In this document: positions 41,474 through 49,939 of the stretch, piece by piece
How the letters are laid out: every line of letters starts with the position of its first letter
Position numbering within the stretch: the stretch's first letter is position 1
Source: Candidatus Saccharimonadota bacterium
Lineage (GTDB): Bacteria > Patescibacteriota > Saccharimonadia > Saccharimonadales > Saccharimonadaceae
DNA length: 64,000 bases
NCBI GenBank assembly: GCA_028286285.1
Contig: JAQBRV010000002.1
Coordinates: 1 to 64,000, forward strand
Reading direction: 5' to 3'
Notes under the pieces: generated by a model
What the model was told of the DNA's origin: nothing
Databases searched by the model: none
The model's input: only the letters and a program-made list of their open reading frames with translations
Program-made: the position numbers and the translations under genes

Positions 41474-42184
41474 ATGTCAGTAGCAAATATGGAACTATCA
41501 TCATCAACACCAGAGCAAATGCGTCGTGATCTAGTTGCAGCAACTATCGAGAATGATTTAAGAGATGCGTATAAGTTTAGCGCCGAGGTAAACGGCCATG
41601 CCGAAGGTTTCGATGAAATACACAATCAGTCTACTAGACTGCAGGGCGAACAAGCGGCTGAGTTAGTTGATGTTATTGAAGCTGGTGGCGATGAGGCTGA
41701 AACTGCAAAATCGGAACTGGCTGGGCTTGAGGGTCAAGCTTTCGGATTTCGACTTGCTAGTGCGAAGTATGCAGTAGAAGGCAATGCTCGACTGCACGAT
41801 ATTGATTACCTAGGTGCATCATATGATGAGATTGGTGATGATAACGTGAAAATGCTTACTGACCAGTTTGCTCACACCATGGAGCGAACAATGGCAACTA
41901 ATCAATACTCCGATAAGCGAAAAGAATCATGGAACTTTCCTGGCTTTGCTTCAAAAGATGCAGGCATTAGCGAACAAGAATATGCTACAGCCGTTGAAAA
42001 TGCATATAAACTTGCGAGCGTTGAGCGAAGTGCTGAGCCAATTGCCACCGAAAGTCCATATACTGACGGTAAAACTGAAACGGTATACTCTACCCCAACT
42101 AAGTATGGTTTTAGCATACATGAGTCACGCATAAGCGACGGTACAGTAACTGCGCGTTTGGTAATAGACAAAAAAGCGGCATAA
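41474..42184 (+). CDS. Unknown hydrophilic protein in the place of pyrH
   Basis: A 236-residue soluble acidic protein. The N-terminal 150 residues are helical; the rest alternates short strands (ESPYTDGKTETVYSTPTKYGFSIHESRI). No Cys, signal or enzyme motif. The ATG at 41474 is chosen because AAAGGA lies 7 nt upstream, and the longer frame begins inside the -35 box. It has its own strong promoter and a terminator (42228), so it is an isolated unit between tsf and frr. The DNA is somewhat more AT-rich than its neighbours. It may be an insertion into the translation cluster; the function is unknown. Confidence 0.7.
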   Translation: MSVANMELSSSTPEQMRRDLVAATIENDLRDAYKFSAEVNGHAEGFDEIHNQSTRLQGEQAAELVDVIEAGGDEAETAKSELAGLEGQAFGFRLASAKYAVEGNARLHDIDYLGASYDEIGDDNVKMLTDQFAHTMERTMATNQYSDKRKESWNFPGFASKDAGISEQEYATAVENAYKLASVERSAEPIATESPYTDGKTETVYSTPTKYGFSIHESRISDGTVTARLVIDKKAA

Positions 42185-42227
42185 TTTCCGAGCTCTGTAG
42201 ACTCTTGATTCATGTTAAATCACTATA

Positions 42228-42252
42228 AAACAGCCGTAGCCCGGCTGTTTTT
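42228..42252 (+). terminator. Rho-independent terminator
   Basis: ACAGCCG-TAGC-CCGGCTGT followed by TTTTGCT, behind the unknown gene at 41474-42184. Confidence 0.85.
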
Positions 42253-42287
42253 GCTATAATAATAAGTAATCAACGAAAGAGAGAATA

Positions 42288-42842
42288 ATGTTTGATACCG
42301 ATGACTATGAATTAAAAATGGAGAGTGCACTGGGACATTTTGAAGACGAACTTAAGAAGGTTCGAACAGGACGAGCACACCCAGGCATGCTTGATGGTAT
42401 AACAGTTGAGGTGTACGGTACAAGGCTGCCGCTCAACCAGGCTGCGAATGTAACCGCACCAGAACCACAGTTACTACAAATTACACCATTTGACCCGGGT
42501 AATATCACGGCTATTACTACGGCTATTCGTGATGACCAAAGTCTCGGCTTTAACCCGAGTGACGACGGTCGACTGATCCGCGTTCCGGTGCCAGCTCTCA
42601 CTGAAGAGCGACGTAAGCAAATGGTCAAGCAAGCTGGTGAAAAAGTCGAGGAAGCCCGAATTGCACTTCGCAATGTGCGCCAGGACGCTCTGAAAGAAGC
42701 AAAACGACTGAAAGAGGCCAAAGAGCTTTCTGAAGACGATGTCAAGCGAGTCGAAAAAGAGATTGATACACTAATGAGTGACTACAACCAAAAGATTGAG
42801 ACAGCATTTCGAGACAAAGAGAAAGATATTTTGACAATCTGA
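42288..42842 (+). CDS. frr: Ribosome recycling factor
   Basis: A 184-residue protein. The family core is visible: ALGHFEDELKKVRTGRAHPGMLDGITVEVYG, PEPQLLQITPFD, NPSDDGRLIRVPVPALTEERRKQMVKQAGEKVEEARIALRNVRQDA. It splits post-termination ribosomes with EF-G. A TATAAT lies about 30 nt upstream and an AAAGAGAG site before the ATG. The stop overlaps the next gene by 1 nt (TGATG), so they are translated together. Confidence 0.95.
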   Translation: MFDTDDYELKMESALGHFEDELKKVRTGRAHPGMLDGITVEVYGTRLPLNQAANVTAPEPQLLQITPFDPGNITAITTAIRDDQSLGFNPSDDGRLIRVPVPALTEERRKQMVKQAGEKVEEARIALRNVRQDALKEAKRLKEAKELSEDDVKRVEKEIDTLMSDYNQKIETAFRDKEKDILTI

Positions 42843-43228
42843 TGTCGATTTTAACGCGAATTCAAGCACTCGGTTTGCCCGCTGATCAAATCATCGTTAT
42901 TGGGAGTGGTTTGCTTGATGCCTATGGGTTACGCCAGGCTAATGATATCGATCTGGTCGTAACAGCCGAATTATTCGCCAAGCTCTCAGCATCTGGCTCA
43001 TACGAGGAAGGTGTGAAATACGGCGAGCCGTATCTTACGCGGGGTGATCTTGAAGTGTGGTTAAGCTGGGGTGAGGGAAAAGACTTTGTACACCTGAACC
43101 AAAAAGCTGAAACTATCCAAGGAATAATGTTTGTTAACCCGCAATTTTTAATAGAACAAAAACGTGAGCGCGGGACAGAAAAAGATGCGAACGATATAAA
43201 ATTACTCGAGGAGTATCTTCGTGGCTAA
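42842..43228 (+). CDS. Nucleotidyltransferase-superfamily protein
   Basis: A 128-residue protein. IIVIGSGLLDAYGLRQANDIDLVVT near 17-42 is the GS..(x)..DxD signature of the polymerase beta-like nucleotidyltransferases. The following LEVWLSWGEGKDF and FVNPQFLIEQKRERGTEKDANDIKLLEEYL are similar to small MNT-type or AbiEii-like proteins that predict bound kinase substrates. It overlaps frr by 1 nt and uppS by 8 nt, so it is embedded in a core operon. In other bacteria that place holds pyrH or nothing. No partner HEPN gene is visible, so a toxin-antitoxin role is not supported. Substrate unknown. Confidence 0.7.
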   Translation: MSILTRIQALGLPADQIIVIGSGLLDAYGLRQANDIDLVVTAELFAKLSASGSYEEGVKYGEPYLTRGDLEVWLSWGEGKDFVHLNQKAETIQGIMFVNPQFLIEQKRERGTEKDANDIKLLEEYLRG

Positions 43229-43919
43229 GAATAATCAAGAAGTCCCCAATCATATCGGCTACATCATCGACGGCAATCGTCGTTGGGCAAAGATGCACGG
43301 ACTGCCGACCTATGAAGGACATTTGGCGGGCTATAACGCTATCCAGGAAGTCGTCAAAGCCTCGTTTGATGCCGGAGCGAAGTATGTGTCGGCGTATATC
43401 TTTAGCACCGAGAACTGGAAACGGAGCGAAGATGAAGTTGGCAAGCTTATGGGGCTGGTGCTGAAGCTCTTGACGTCCGACTTGCATGTGTTTGAGGAGA
43501 ACAACACTAAACTTATTGTGCTTGGCTCGAAAGAAAACGTCAGCGAGAAGATCCAAAAGGCGATTGCTGAGGCTGAGGCGCGAACGGCTAATAATACCGG
43601 TGGCACATTGGCGATATGTTTCAATTATGGTGGGCAAATTGAAATTGCCGATGCGGTTAAAAAAATTGTTCAATCGGGTGCAAGAATAGGCGAGATAACA
43701 CCAGAGCTCATCGAACAAAATCTCTACGCACCAGAGGTACCACCTATCGATTTACTGGTTCGTAGTAGTGGCGAACAGCGTCTATCGAACTTTATGCTAT
43801 GGCGAGCTGCCTATAGCGAACTGCTATTTTTGGAAAAATTGTGGCCAGACATGACAAAAGATGACGTGACGGCTATAATAGAAGAATATTCACGGCGCGG
43901 CCGACGATTTGGAGGATAG
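43221..43919 (+). CDS. uppS: Isoprenyl (undecaprenyl diphosphate) synthase
   Basis: A 232-residue cis-prenyltransferase. YIIDGNRRWAKMHGLPTYEGHLAG near 12-35 has the catalytic Asp and the DGNRRWA box. FSTENWKRSEDEV and LLVRSSGEQRLSNFMLWRAAYSELLF (the RxGE.R motif) complete the set. It makes the lipid carrier for peptidoglycan and glycopolymers from IPP and FPP. GTG start, overlapping the gene before it. cdsA and dxr, usual neighbours downstream, are missing; rseP follows at once. Confidence 0.94.
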   Translation: MAKNNQEVPNHIGYIIDGNRRWAKMHGLPTYEGHLAGYNAIQEVVKASFDAGAKYVSAYIFSTENWKRSEDEVGKLMGLVLKLLTSDLHVFEENNTKLIVLGSKENVSEKIQKAIAEAEARTANNTGGTLAICFNYGGQIEIADAVKKIVQSGARIGEITPELIEQNLYAPEVPPIDLLVRSSGEQRLSNFMLWRAAYSELLFLEKLWPDMTKDDVTAIIEEYSRRGRRFGG

Positions 43920-45059
43920 ATGGAACTGATCATTGGTATTTTAGTAGGGCTTGTTATCCTAGTTCTACTTGTAGTGGTACACGAACTTGGCCACGCAATC
44001 GTAGCGCACCGTAACGGTGTGGTCGTGGAAGAGTTCGGCATTGGCTTTCCGCCAAAAGCATGGGGCAAGAAGCTTAAGAACGGCGTGTTGTTCACGATCA
44101 ACTGGCTGCCGCTCGGTGGCTTTGTTAAATTACAGGGCGAAAACGATGCTGCCTCGAAAAAAGGCGATTACGGCGCGGCTAGTTTTTGGACAAAAACCAA
44201 GATTTTATTTGCTGGTGTCCTCGTCAATTGGATCGTTGCGGCCATCATACTGACCGGCCTGGCGTTGACGGGTTTGCCGAAGATCCTACCGAACCAATTT
44301 AGCGTCGCCAGTGATACGATAACTCTCGTGGAGCCAGTTCGTGTTATGAGCCTCGTGAAGAATTATCCAGCTGAGCAGGCAGATTTTCAAGTCTACGATG
44401 AGATTCTGCGATTTGACGGCCGAGAGGTCAAGACCCAGCAACAATTAATAGATCTCACTTCACAGTACAGAGGTAAGACGGTCAATATCGTCTACAGTCG
44501 CAAGGGCGTCGAGGGAGAGAAGAAGGTCACTCTTAAAAATAACGACAAAGCCAACTTTGGTGCCTCATTGTCCCAACAAGAGCGCATTCAGGCCTCGTGG
44601 TCGGCACCGATCGTCGGTGTGGCGACAACAGGGCAATTTACCTGGGTAACCCTTCAGGGCTTGGGTGATTTACTCGTGAACTTTTCAAAAGGACTGATTT
44701 CTCAACTGAGCTTTGATGGTGTGGTGCGCCAAAAGGGCGGGGAGCAGCTACAGACGGTCAGTGCCAGTGTGGCGGGTCCGATTGGGATCTTGGGCGTGAT
44801 TTTTCCTTCAGCAGCAGAGGCCGGCATGACTGAACTGCTCTTTTTGACGGCTATTATCTCATTGACCCTGGCGGTGATGAACGTACTGCCGATTCCCGCG
44901 CTCGATGGTGGTCGCTGGTTCTTAATGGTGTTGTATCGCCTACGTAAGAAAGAGTTGACGAAAGAAAAAGAAGAGAAGATCGTGGGAATTAGTTTCATGA
45001 TCCTAATGGGACTCGTGGTCCTGGTGACGATTGCAGATGTCGGCAAATTCGGTCAATAA
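43920..45059 (+). CDS. rseP: Site-2 protease (RIP metalloprotease)
   Basis: A 379-residue membrane protease. HELGH at 21-25 in the first helix, a PDZ domain in the middle (about 130-210, YPAEQADFQVYDEILRFDGREV), and the second catalytic element NVLPIPALDGGRW near 320. It cleaves membrane-bound substrates such as anti-sigma factors or signal peptide remnants. It starts right after the uppS stop. The end overlaps the CPBP protease gene. Confidence 0.92.
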   Translation: MELIIGILVGLVILVLLVVVHELGHAIVAHRNGVVVEEFGIGFPPKAWGKKLKNGVLFTINWLPLGGFVKLQGENDAASKKGDYGAASFWTKTKILFAGVLVNWIVAAIILTGLALTGLPKILPNQFSVASDTITLVEPVRVMSLVKNYPAEQADFQVYDEILRFDGREVKTQQQLIDLTSQYRGKTVNIVYSRKGVEGEKKVTLKNNDKANFGASLSQQERIQASWSAPIVGVATTGQFTWVTLQGLGDLLVNFSKGLISQLSFDGVVRQKGGEQLQTVSASVAGPIGILGVIFPSAAEAGMTELLFLTAIISLTLAVMNVLPIPALDGGRWFLMVLYRLRKKELTKEKEEKIVGISFMILMGLVVLVTIADVGKFGQ

Positions 45060-45813
45060 ACTCACCTCTCGACTGAGGACACTGCATCAGCGGATAGACT
45101 GGCGCTACGTTGTCGGGTTACCGGCCTGGGTGCTTATCAGCTTCGTGCTCGCTAACCTCATCGTTATCGGCGGGCTACTGCTACTTGAAGCAACCAACGT
45201 CTACACTCCAGTTCCAGAAAGCGCCGTTTACAATGCGATACTTGCGGCGGTTGTTTATACGCTCACCCTCGGTCTCGCGCTTGGGGGTCCATGGATACTA
45301 CGTCGCCGTCTGACCAGCAGGGTAGATCTTGGTCTGACTACTTTACCGACCTGGATGGATATTATATTGGCTCCCGCCGGGGCAGTGATCTATCTACTGG
45401 CCAGTGGCATCTTCATTACTCTATTCGCCGTAGCCTTTCCGCAGATCGACCTACAACAAACACAAGATGTGGGGTTTCAGAATCTAGCGAACTACTCACA
45501 GTACCTCTTGGCGTTCCTTACGCTCGTCGTGTTGGCACCAGTTGCTGAAGAGGTGCTGTTCCGTGGCTATTTGTACGGTAAGCTTCGTAAACATGCCCCG
45601 ATCTGGCTGGCAATGCTCGTGACGGCTGTGCTGTTTGGGGCGGCACACGGGCAATGGAACGTGGCGATTGATACATTTGCACTCAGCCTCGTCATGACCA
45701 GCCTACGCGAGATAACGGGCAGTATTTGGGCAGGAATCCTGCTCCATATGATGAAAAACGGTCTGGCTTTTTATTTACTCTTTATAAATCCGTCACTACT
45801 GGGTACACTATAG
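45037..45813 (+). CDS. CPBP-family intramembrane metalloprotease
   Basis: About 258 residues with six to eight membrane helices. The ABI/CAAX motif 1 EEVLFRG (residues near 170) and FGAAHGQWN (motif 2) are both present. Members process prenylated or bacteriocin-type peptides, or confer immunity; the function here is unknown. It overlaps the end of rseP by about 23 nt. Both being membrane proteases, a joint role in envelope peptide processing is conceivable. The ATG at 45037 or 45031 is possible. Confidence 0.88.
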   Translation: MSANSVNKLTSRLRTLHQRIDWRYVVGLPAWVLISFVLANLIVIGGLLLLEATNVYTPVPESAVYNAILAAVVYTLTLGLALGGPWILRRRLTSRVDLGLTTLPTWMDIILAPAGAVIYLLASGIFITLFAVAFPQIDLQQTQDVGFQNLANYSQYLLAFLTLVVLAPVAEEVLFRGYLYGKLRKHAPIWLAMLVTAVLFGAAHGQWNVAIDTFALSLVMTSLREITGSIWAGILLHMMKNGLAFYLLFINPSLLGTL

Positions 45814-45822
45814 GGTAGTATT

Positions 45823-47067
45823 ATGAGAATTTCACAATTATTTACCAAGACCAGCAAGACCGCACCAGCTGACGAAGTTGCCAAGAATGCTCAGCTTTTA
45901 ATTCGAGCCGGCTACGTATATAAAGTCATGGCTGGTGTCTACGCGTATACTACACTTGGTCTCCGAGTCCTCGAGAATATCAAACAAGTCGTGCGTGAAG
46001 AGATGAACGCCATCGGCGGACAAGAACTTATCATGAGTTCTCTCCAGAAGAAAAGTACATGGGAAGAAACGGGACGCTGGGACGATGAGGTGGTCGACGT
46101 CTGGTTTAAGTCGAAACTGAAAGATGAGACCGAAGTAGGGTTTGGTTGGTCGCACGAAGAAGCAATCATCGAAATGATGAAGCAATACCTTAAGAGCTAC
46201 AAAGACCTTCCTATTAATGTCTATCAATTTCAGACCAAGATGCGCAATGAACTGCGAGCAAAGAGCGGGATTATGCGTGGTCGCGAATTTATCATGAAAG
46301 ATATGTATTCATGTAGCATTGATGCCAAGCAGCACGACGCGTTTTATAATGCGACGATCGAAGCATACAACCGCGTCTACGACCGTCTGGGTATTGGTGA
46401 CGATACCTATGTGACGTTTGCGAGCGGTGGAGCTTTTACGCAGTTTAGCCATGAATTTCAGACAATCTGTGAAGCTGGGGAGGATGTGATATATCTTCAT
46501 CGCGAAAAAAATATTGCTATCAATGAGGAAGTACTCAACGACAAGACGCTAACCGAGCTCGGTATAAATCGTGATGAGCTTGAGAAGGTGAAGACGGCAG
46601 AGGTTGGAAACATCTTTAACTTCGGTACTCAAAAGAGTGAAGAGACTAAGTTTACGTTTACTAATGCTGAGGGTAAGGAGCAATTCGTTCATTTAGGATC
46701 CTATGGGATTGGGATAACTCGAGTCATGGGGGTTATTGTTGAGAAATTTGCCGACGAGAGAGGTATCGTCTGGCCAGAAAGTGTCGCTCCAGCAAAAGTC
46801 TATCTTGTCCGAATCGGTGGCGACGCGGCAATTGCTCATGCAGACGAGCTTTACGGCGAATTGACAGCGAAAGGTATTGAAGTACTCTACGATGATCGTG
46901 ATGAACGACCGGGCACGAAATTCGCCGACGCCGAACTTATGGGGATTCCGTACCGCGTAACAGTGAGTGATCGGCTCCTGGCCGACGAAAAGTACGAACT
47001 CACACCTCGAGTGACTGGCGACACCAAGTTATTGACACGCGCCGAGCTGCTTGATACACTAGGGTAA
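45823..47067 (+). CDS. proS: Prolyl-tRNA synthetase without editing domain
   Basis: A 414-residue class II synthetase. Motif 1 and 2 regions are visible (AGVYAYTTLGLRVLENI, QFQTKMRNELRAKSGIMRGREFIMKD), and motif 3 GSYGIGITRVMGVIVE near 290. The bacterial INS editing domain of about 180 residues between motifs 2 and 3 is absent (E. coli ProRS has 572). The C-terminal anticodon domain is complete (KVYLVRIGGDA..YDDRDERPGTKFADAELMGIP). Ala-tRNAPro would have to be cleared by a separate ProX-type editor, not in this window. 10 nt after the CPBP gene. Confidence 0.94.
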   Translation: MRISQLFTKTSKTAPADEVAKNAQLLIRAGYVYKVMAGVYAYTTLGLRVLENIKQVVREEMNAIGGQELIMSSLQKKSTWEETGRWDDEVVDVWFKSKLKDETEVGFGWSHEEAIIEMMKQYLKSYKDLPINVYQFQTKMRNELRAKSGIMRGREFIMKDMYSCSIDAKQHDAFYNATIEAYNRVYDRLGIGDDTYVTFASGGAFTQFSHEFQTICEAGEDVIYLHREKNIAINEEVLNDKTLTELGINRDELEKVKTAEVGNIFNFGTQKSEETKFTFTNAEGKEQFVHLGSYGIGITRVMGVIVEKFADERGIVWPESVAPAKVYLVRIGGDAAIAHADELYGELTAKGIEVLYDDRDERPGTKFADAELMGIPYRVTVSDRLLADEKYELTPRVTGDTKLLTRAELLDTLG

Positions 47068-47152
47068 TCGCTGACACCTTGTGAGAAACACACACCAGAT
47101 ATAGTGCTTTTGGTAGTGTTCACAACACCATATATGATAAAAAGGATAAATT

Positions 47153-47608
47153 ATGAATAAATTGTATCAGATAACTAAAGAAGGCAAAAAAGAGCTTGAA
47201 ACAGAGCTCGCAGCCTTAAAAAGTCGCCGCGGAATGATCGCTGAAAAAATTGCTGACGCCCGTGATTATGGTGATCTGAGCGAGAATGCTGAATATGATG
47301 CCGCCCGCGAAGAGCAGGGGCTGGTTGAAAGCCGTATTTCTGAAATCGAAGACATCCTTCTCAACGCTGATATCATCAAGGGTGGTAAGAAAACAAGTGT
47401 CGGACTCGGCAGCAAAGTCGAACTTAAAAATGGCAAAAAGACGATCAGCTACATAGTAGTCGGGCCAGTTGAGGCCAACCCACTCGAAGGTAAAATCAGT
47501 AACGAATCACCAATCGGTGTAGCACTGTTTGGCAAAAAAGTTGGTGAAAAGACGACTGTCACCACTCCAAAGGGCACGATTAACTACGAGATTGTAGCGA
47601 TTAGCTAA
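47153..47608 (+). CDS. greA: Transcription elongation factor GreA
   Basis: A 151-residue protein. An N-terminal coiled coil with ELAALKSRRGMIAEKIADARDYGDLSENAEYDAAREEQ, including the conserved GDLSENAEY tip, and an FKBP-like C-terminal domain (about 85-151). It restarts arrested RNA polymerase by transcript cleavage. AAGGAT is 7 nt upstream. It ends in CTAA, whose other strand is the stop of the convergent gene at 47605. Confidence 0.94.
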   Translation: MNKLYQITKEGKKELETELAALKSRRGMIAEKIADARDYGDLSENAEYDAAREEQGLVESRISEIEDILLNADIIKGGKKTSVGLGSKVELKNGKKTISYIVVGPVEANPLEGKISNESPIGVALFGKKVGEKTTVTTPKGTINYEIVAIS

Positions 47609-48252
47609 GCAGCAATCGCTTCGCTTTTTTCGGAATTATAAAAATCATTACTATTCTCGGATATATAAATCTGATCCAAAGCATCTTCGAGTGGTAGACC
47701 AGCACCTTTCTCTATGAGCGTCTCTGCTGCATTGACTTGATTAAGCGCTGTGTCAAAAAGAAGGTTCGTCTTTTTTGCGTGGTTGAATGCCTCTAATAGG
47801 CTTGCTCGACCTGTCCCCCAGAAGCCTTTAATCATTGCATCACACAGTTTACTAGTTGATTCATCGCGCACTCTGTCCCAAGCATTAATGGCCGTCCAGA
47901 CAACATGAATGCCGATTTCAGTTTTTCGCTCAACTTCTCTTATAGTAGTGACGTCGCCTAGGACGAGGTCGGCGGTATCGCTAATCAGAGAATCAATAGC
48001 TTCTTGCTCGTCTGGATGCTGGTGACGAAGGACAACCAAACCATCTAAACTATGAAAAAGGGGAGTAATATTTCGATCTCGCTCTACCTGTAAGGCTTCT
48101 ACGATGGGCTTCACTTCTTTAGTCTTTACTTCATCGAGTGACATGAGTTGATGGACAAGTTTCCCCATGATCATGGCTCGCTGCTGCTTGGATACCAGCG
48201 GAACTTCTTCAGCGGTAGGAGACGATTGCGGGTTTAATGTGTCGATGCTCAT
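47605..48252 (-). CDS. Unknown helical protein
   Basis: A 215-residue soluble helical protein. The N-terminal 25 residues are Ser/Thr/Pro-rich and probably disordered. The rest reads as amphipathic helices (IMGKLVHQLMSLDEVKTKEVKPIVEALQVE, TTIREVERKTEIGIHVVWTAINAWDRV). One Cys (LCDAMIKG). No motif is recognised. A GCATAAT lies about 45 nt upstream on the minus strand, and a Shine-Dalgarno is not obvious. It converges on greA with a 4-nt overlap, and diverges from lysS. Function unknown. Confidence 0.65.
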   Translation of the reverse strand: MSIDTLNPQSSPTAEEVPLVSKQQRAMIMGKLVHQLMSLDEVKTKEVKPIVEALQVERDRNITPLFHSLDGLVVLRHQHPDEQEAIDSLISDTADLVLGDVTTIREVERKTEIGIHVVWTAINAWDRVRDESTSKLCDAMIKGFWGTGRASLLEAFNHAKKTNLLFDTALNQVNAAETLIEKGAGLPLEDALDQIYISENSNDFYNSEKSEAIAA

Positions 48253-48364
48253 GATTCAGTCTTCATGTTTATTTAAATACTACTATTGGCTTCATTATGC
48301 TCCCGGTGATATAAAAAAGCAAGAGCGTTTTGCAGCCCAATGAATATGGTATACTGTAACAGAT

Positions 48365-49867
48365 ATGGCAACGCTACAGGATTACCGCAATGAACGGCTT
48401 CGTAAACTCGAAGAATTAAAGCAGCTTGGTGTTAATTCGTATCCGGCTGATAGCAACCGAACACATGTTACCGATGAAGTAACGTCCAGGTTTGATGAGC
48501 TTGAAGGTAAAACCGTTACGGTAGCTGGGCGCGTGACAGGTATTCGGAAATTCGGCAAATTAGCGTTTATTGTCGTCAAGGATTTCTCGGGCTCCCTGCA
48601 GCTATTTTTGCACGAACCTGATATGGCACCACTGGATGCTCCTAAGGGAATTCTAGGCATGAAGGAATTACCCCTACTTGATACCGGTGATTTCATCGAA
48701 GCTACCGGTACGGTTATTCGAACGAAGACTGGTGAAATTTCAGTGGGCGTAAAGACACTCCGGCTCCTTACGAAATCACTTCGACCGACGCCAACGGAGC
48801 TCACTAGTAAAGAAGAACGGTTCCGTCGTCGATACGTCGATATGAATGTGAACCAAGATGTGCGTGATCGGTTTGTGCGCCGCAGTAAATTTTGGCAGAC
48901 AACGCGTGATTACCTCAATGACAACGGATTTATCGAAGTTAATATTCCTGTCCTCGAACATACCACTGGTGGCGCTGATGCCACCCCATTTGTGACTCAT
49001 ATGGATGCGCTCGACCATGATTTTTACTTGCGTATTTCCCACGAATTACCTCTGAAACGACTGCTTGGAGCCGGATTTGAGAAAGTATATGATCTCGGCC
49101 CTCGTTTTCGTAATGAAAACTATAGTGACGAACATCTTCCCGAACACGTCGCGATGGAATGGTACTGGGCATATGCAAACTGGCAAGATGGCATGAAGTT
49201 CATGGAAGCAATGTACAAAGATGTTCTGCAAAAAACATTCGGCACCCTGCAGTTCGAATTGAACGGGATGTCAGTCGACATGTCGGGTAAGTGGGAGATT
49301 TGGGACTATGCAACCGTCATCAAAGACCGCTACGGTATTGATGTCTACGAGAGTACACTCGACGAGGTCAAAAAAGCGTTAGCTGATAATAAACTCGAGG
49401 TTGAACAAACAGAAAACCGCGCTCGCGGAATTGACAAGCTTTGGAAGCATATTCGAAAAGATGTGGTTGGGCCTGTCTGGCTTATCAACACACCTGCGTT
49501 TATTAGCCCATTAGCAAAATCAAACCCCGATGACGAGCGTATCGTGCAACGTTTCCAGCCAGTTATTGCAGGCTCGGAGCTCGGCAACGGCTTCTCCGAA
49601 TTGAATGATCCAGTCGATCAACTGAATCGCTTCAAAGAACAGCAAGCAATGCGAGATGCCGGTGATGACGAAGCCATGATGCTCGACATCGACTTTATTG
49701 AAATGCTGGAATATGGCATGCCTCCTGCTTGCGGTTGGGGCTACAGCGAACGTGTCTTTTGGATATTCGAAGGTGTTACTGCTCGAGAAGGTGTGCCGTT
49801 TCCGCAGCTACGCACCGAGTACGATCAGACCACCCGCGACATCTACCCAGACGTTAAGCTTACATAG
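48365..49867 (+). CDS. lysS: Lysyl-tRNA synthetase (class II)
   Basis: A 500-residue class II synthetase. The N-terminal OB fold covers about 50-150 (VTVAGRVTGIRKFGKLAFIVVKDFSGSLQLFL). Motif 2 FRNENYSDEHLPEHVAMEWYWAY near 245 and motif 3 region GWGYSERVFWIFEGV near 450 follow. Motif 3 is GWGYSERV, whereas LysRS usually has a GxGxGxDR(L/V) ending, so it is a little unusual. The HFNEEG-like segment GSELGNGFSELNDP is present. TATACT ends 9 nt before the ATG and no Shine-Dalgarno, so it is leaderless or nearly. Confidence 0.93.
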   Translation: MATLQDYRNERLRKLEELKQLGVNSYPADSNRTHVTDEVTSRFDELEGKTVTVAGRVTGIRKFGKLAFIVVKDFSGSLQLFLHEPDMAPLDAPKGILGMKELPLLDTGDFIEATGTVIRTKTGEISVGVKTLRLLTKSLRPTPTELTSKEERFRRRYVDMNVNQDVRDRFVRRSKFWQTTRDYLNDNGFIEVNIPVLEHTTGGADATPFVTHMDALDHDFYLRISHELPLKRLLGAGFEKVYDLGPRFRNENYSDEHLPEHVAMEWYWAYANWQDGMKFMEAMYKDVLQKTFGTLQFELNGMSVDMSGKWEIWDYATVIKDRYGIDVYESTLDEVKKALADNKLEVEQTENRARGIDKLWKHIRKDVVGPVWLINTPAFISPLAKSNPDDERIVQRFQPVIAGSELGNGFSELNDPVDQLNRFKEQQAMRDAGDDEAMMLDIDFIEMLEYGMPPACGWGYSERVFWIFEGVTAREGVPFPQLRTEYDQTTRDIYPDVKLT

Positions 49868-49871
49868 ATAC

Positions 49872-49910
49872 TTGCAATTGTATAGTGATCTATACTATAC
49901 TTAGTATAGT
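49872..49910 (+). promoter_or_regulatory. Promoter with palindromic operator of the FMN reductase gene
   Basis: TTGCAA (49872-49877), 18 nt, TATACT (49896-49901). The palindrome ACTATAC-TTA-GTATAGT (49894-49910) covers the -10 box, and TATAGTGATCTATA just upstream is another dyad. Repressor binding is likely; the regulator is unknown. Confidence 0.6.
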
Positions 49911-49939
49911 AAATTAATTGAAGGGAACCGTTTTTAAAC

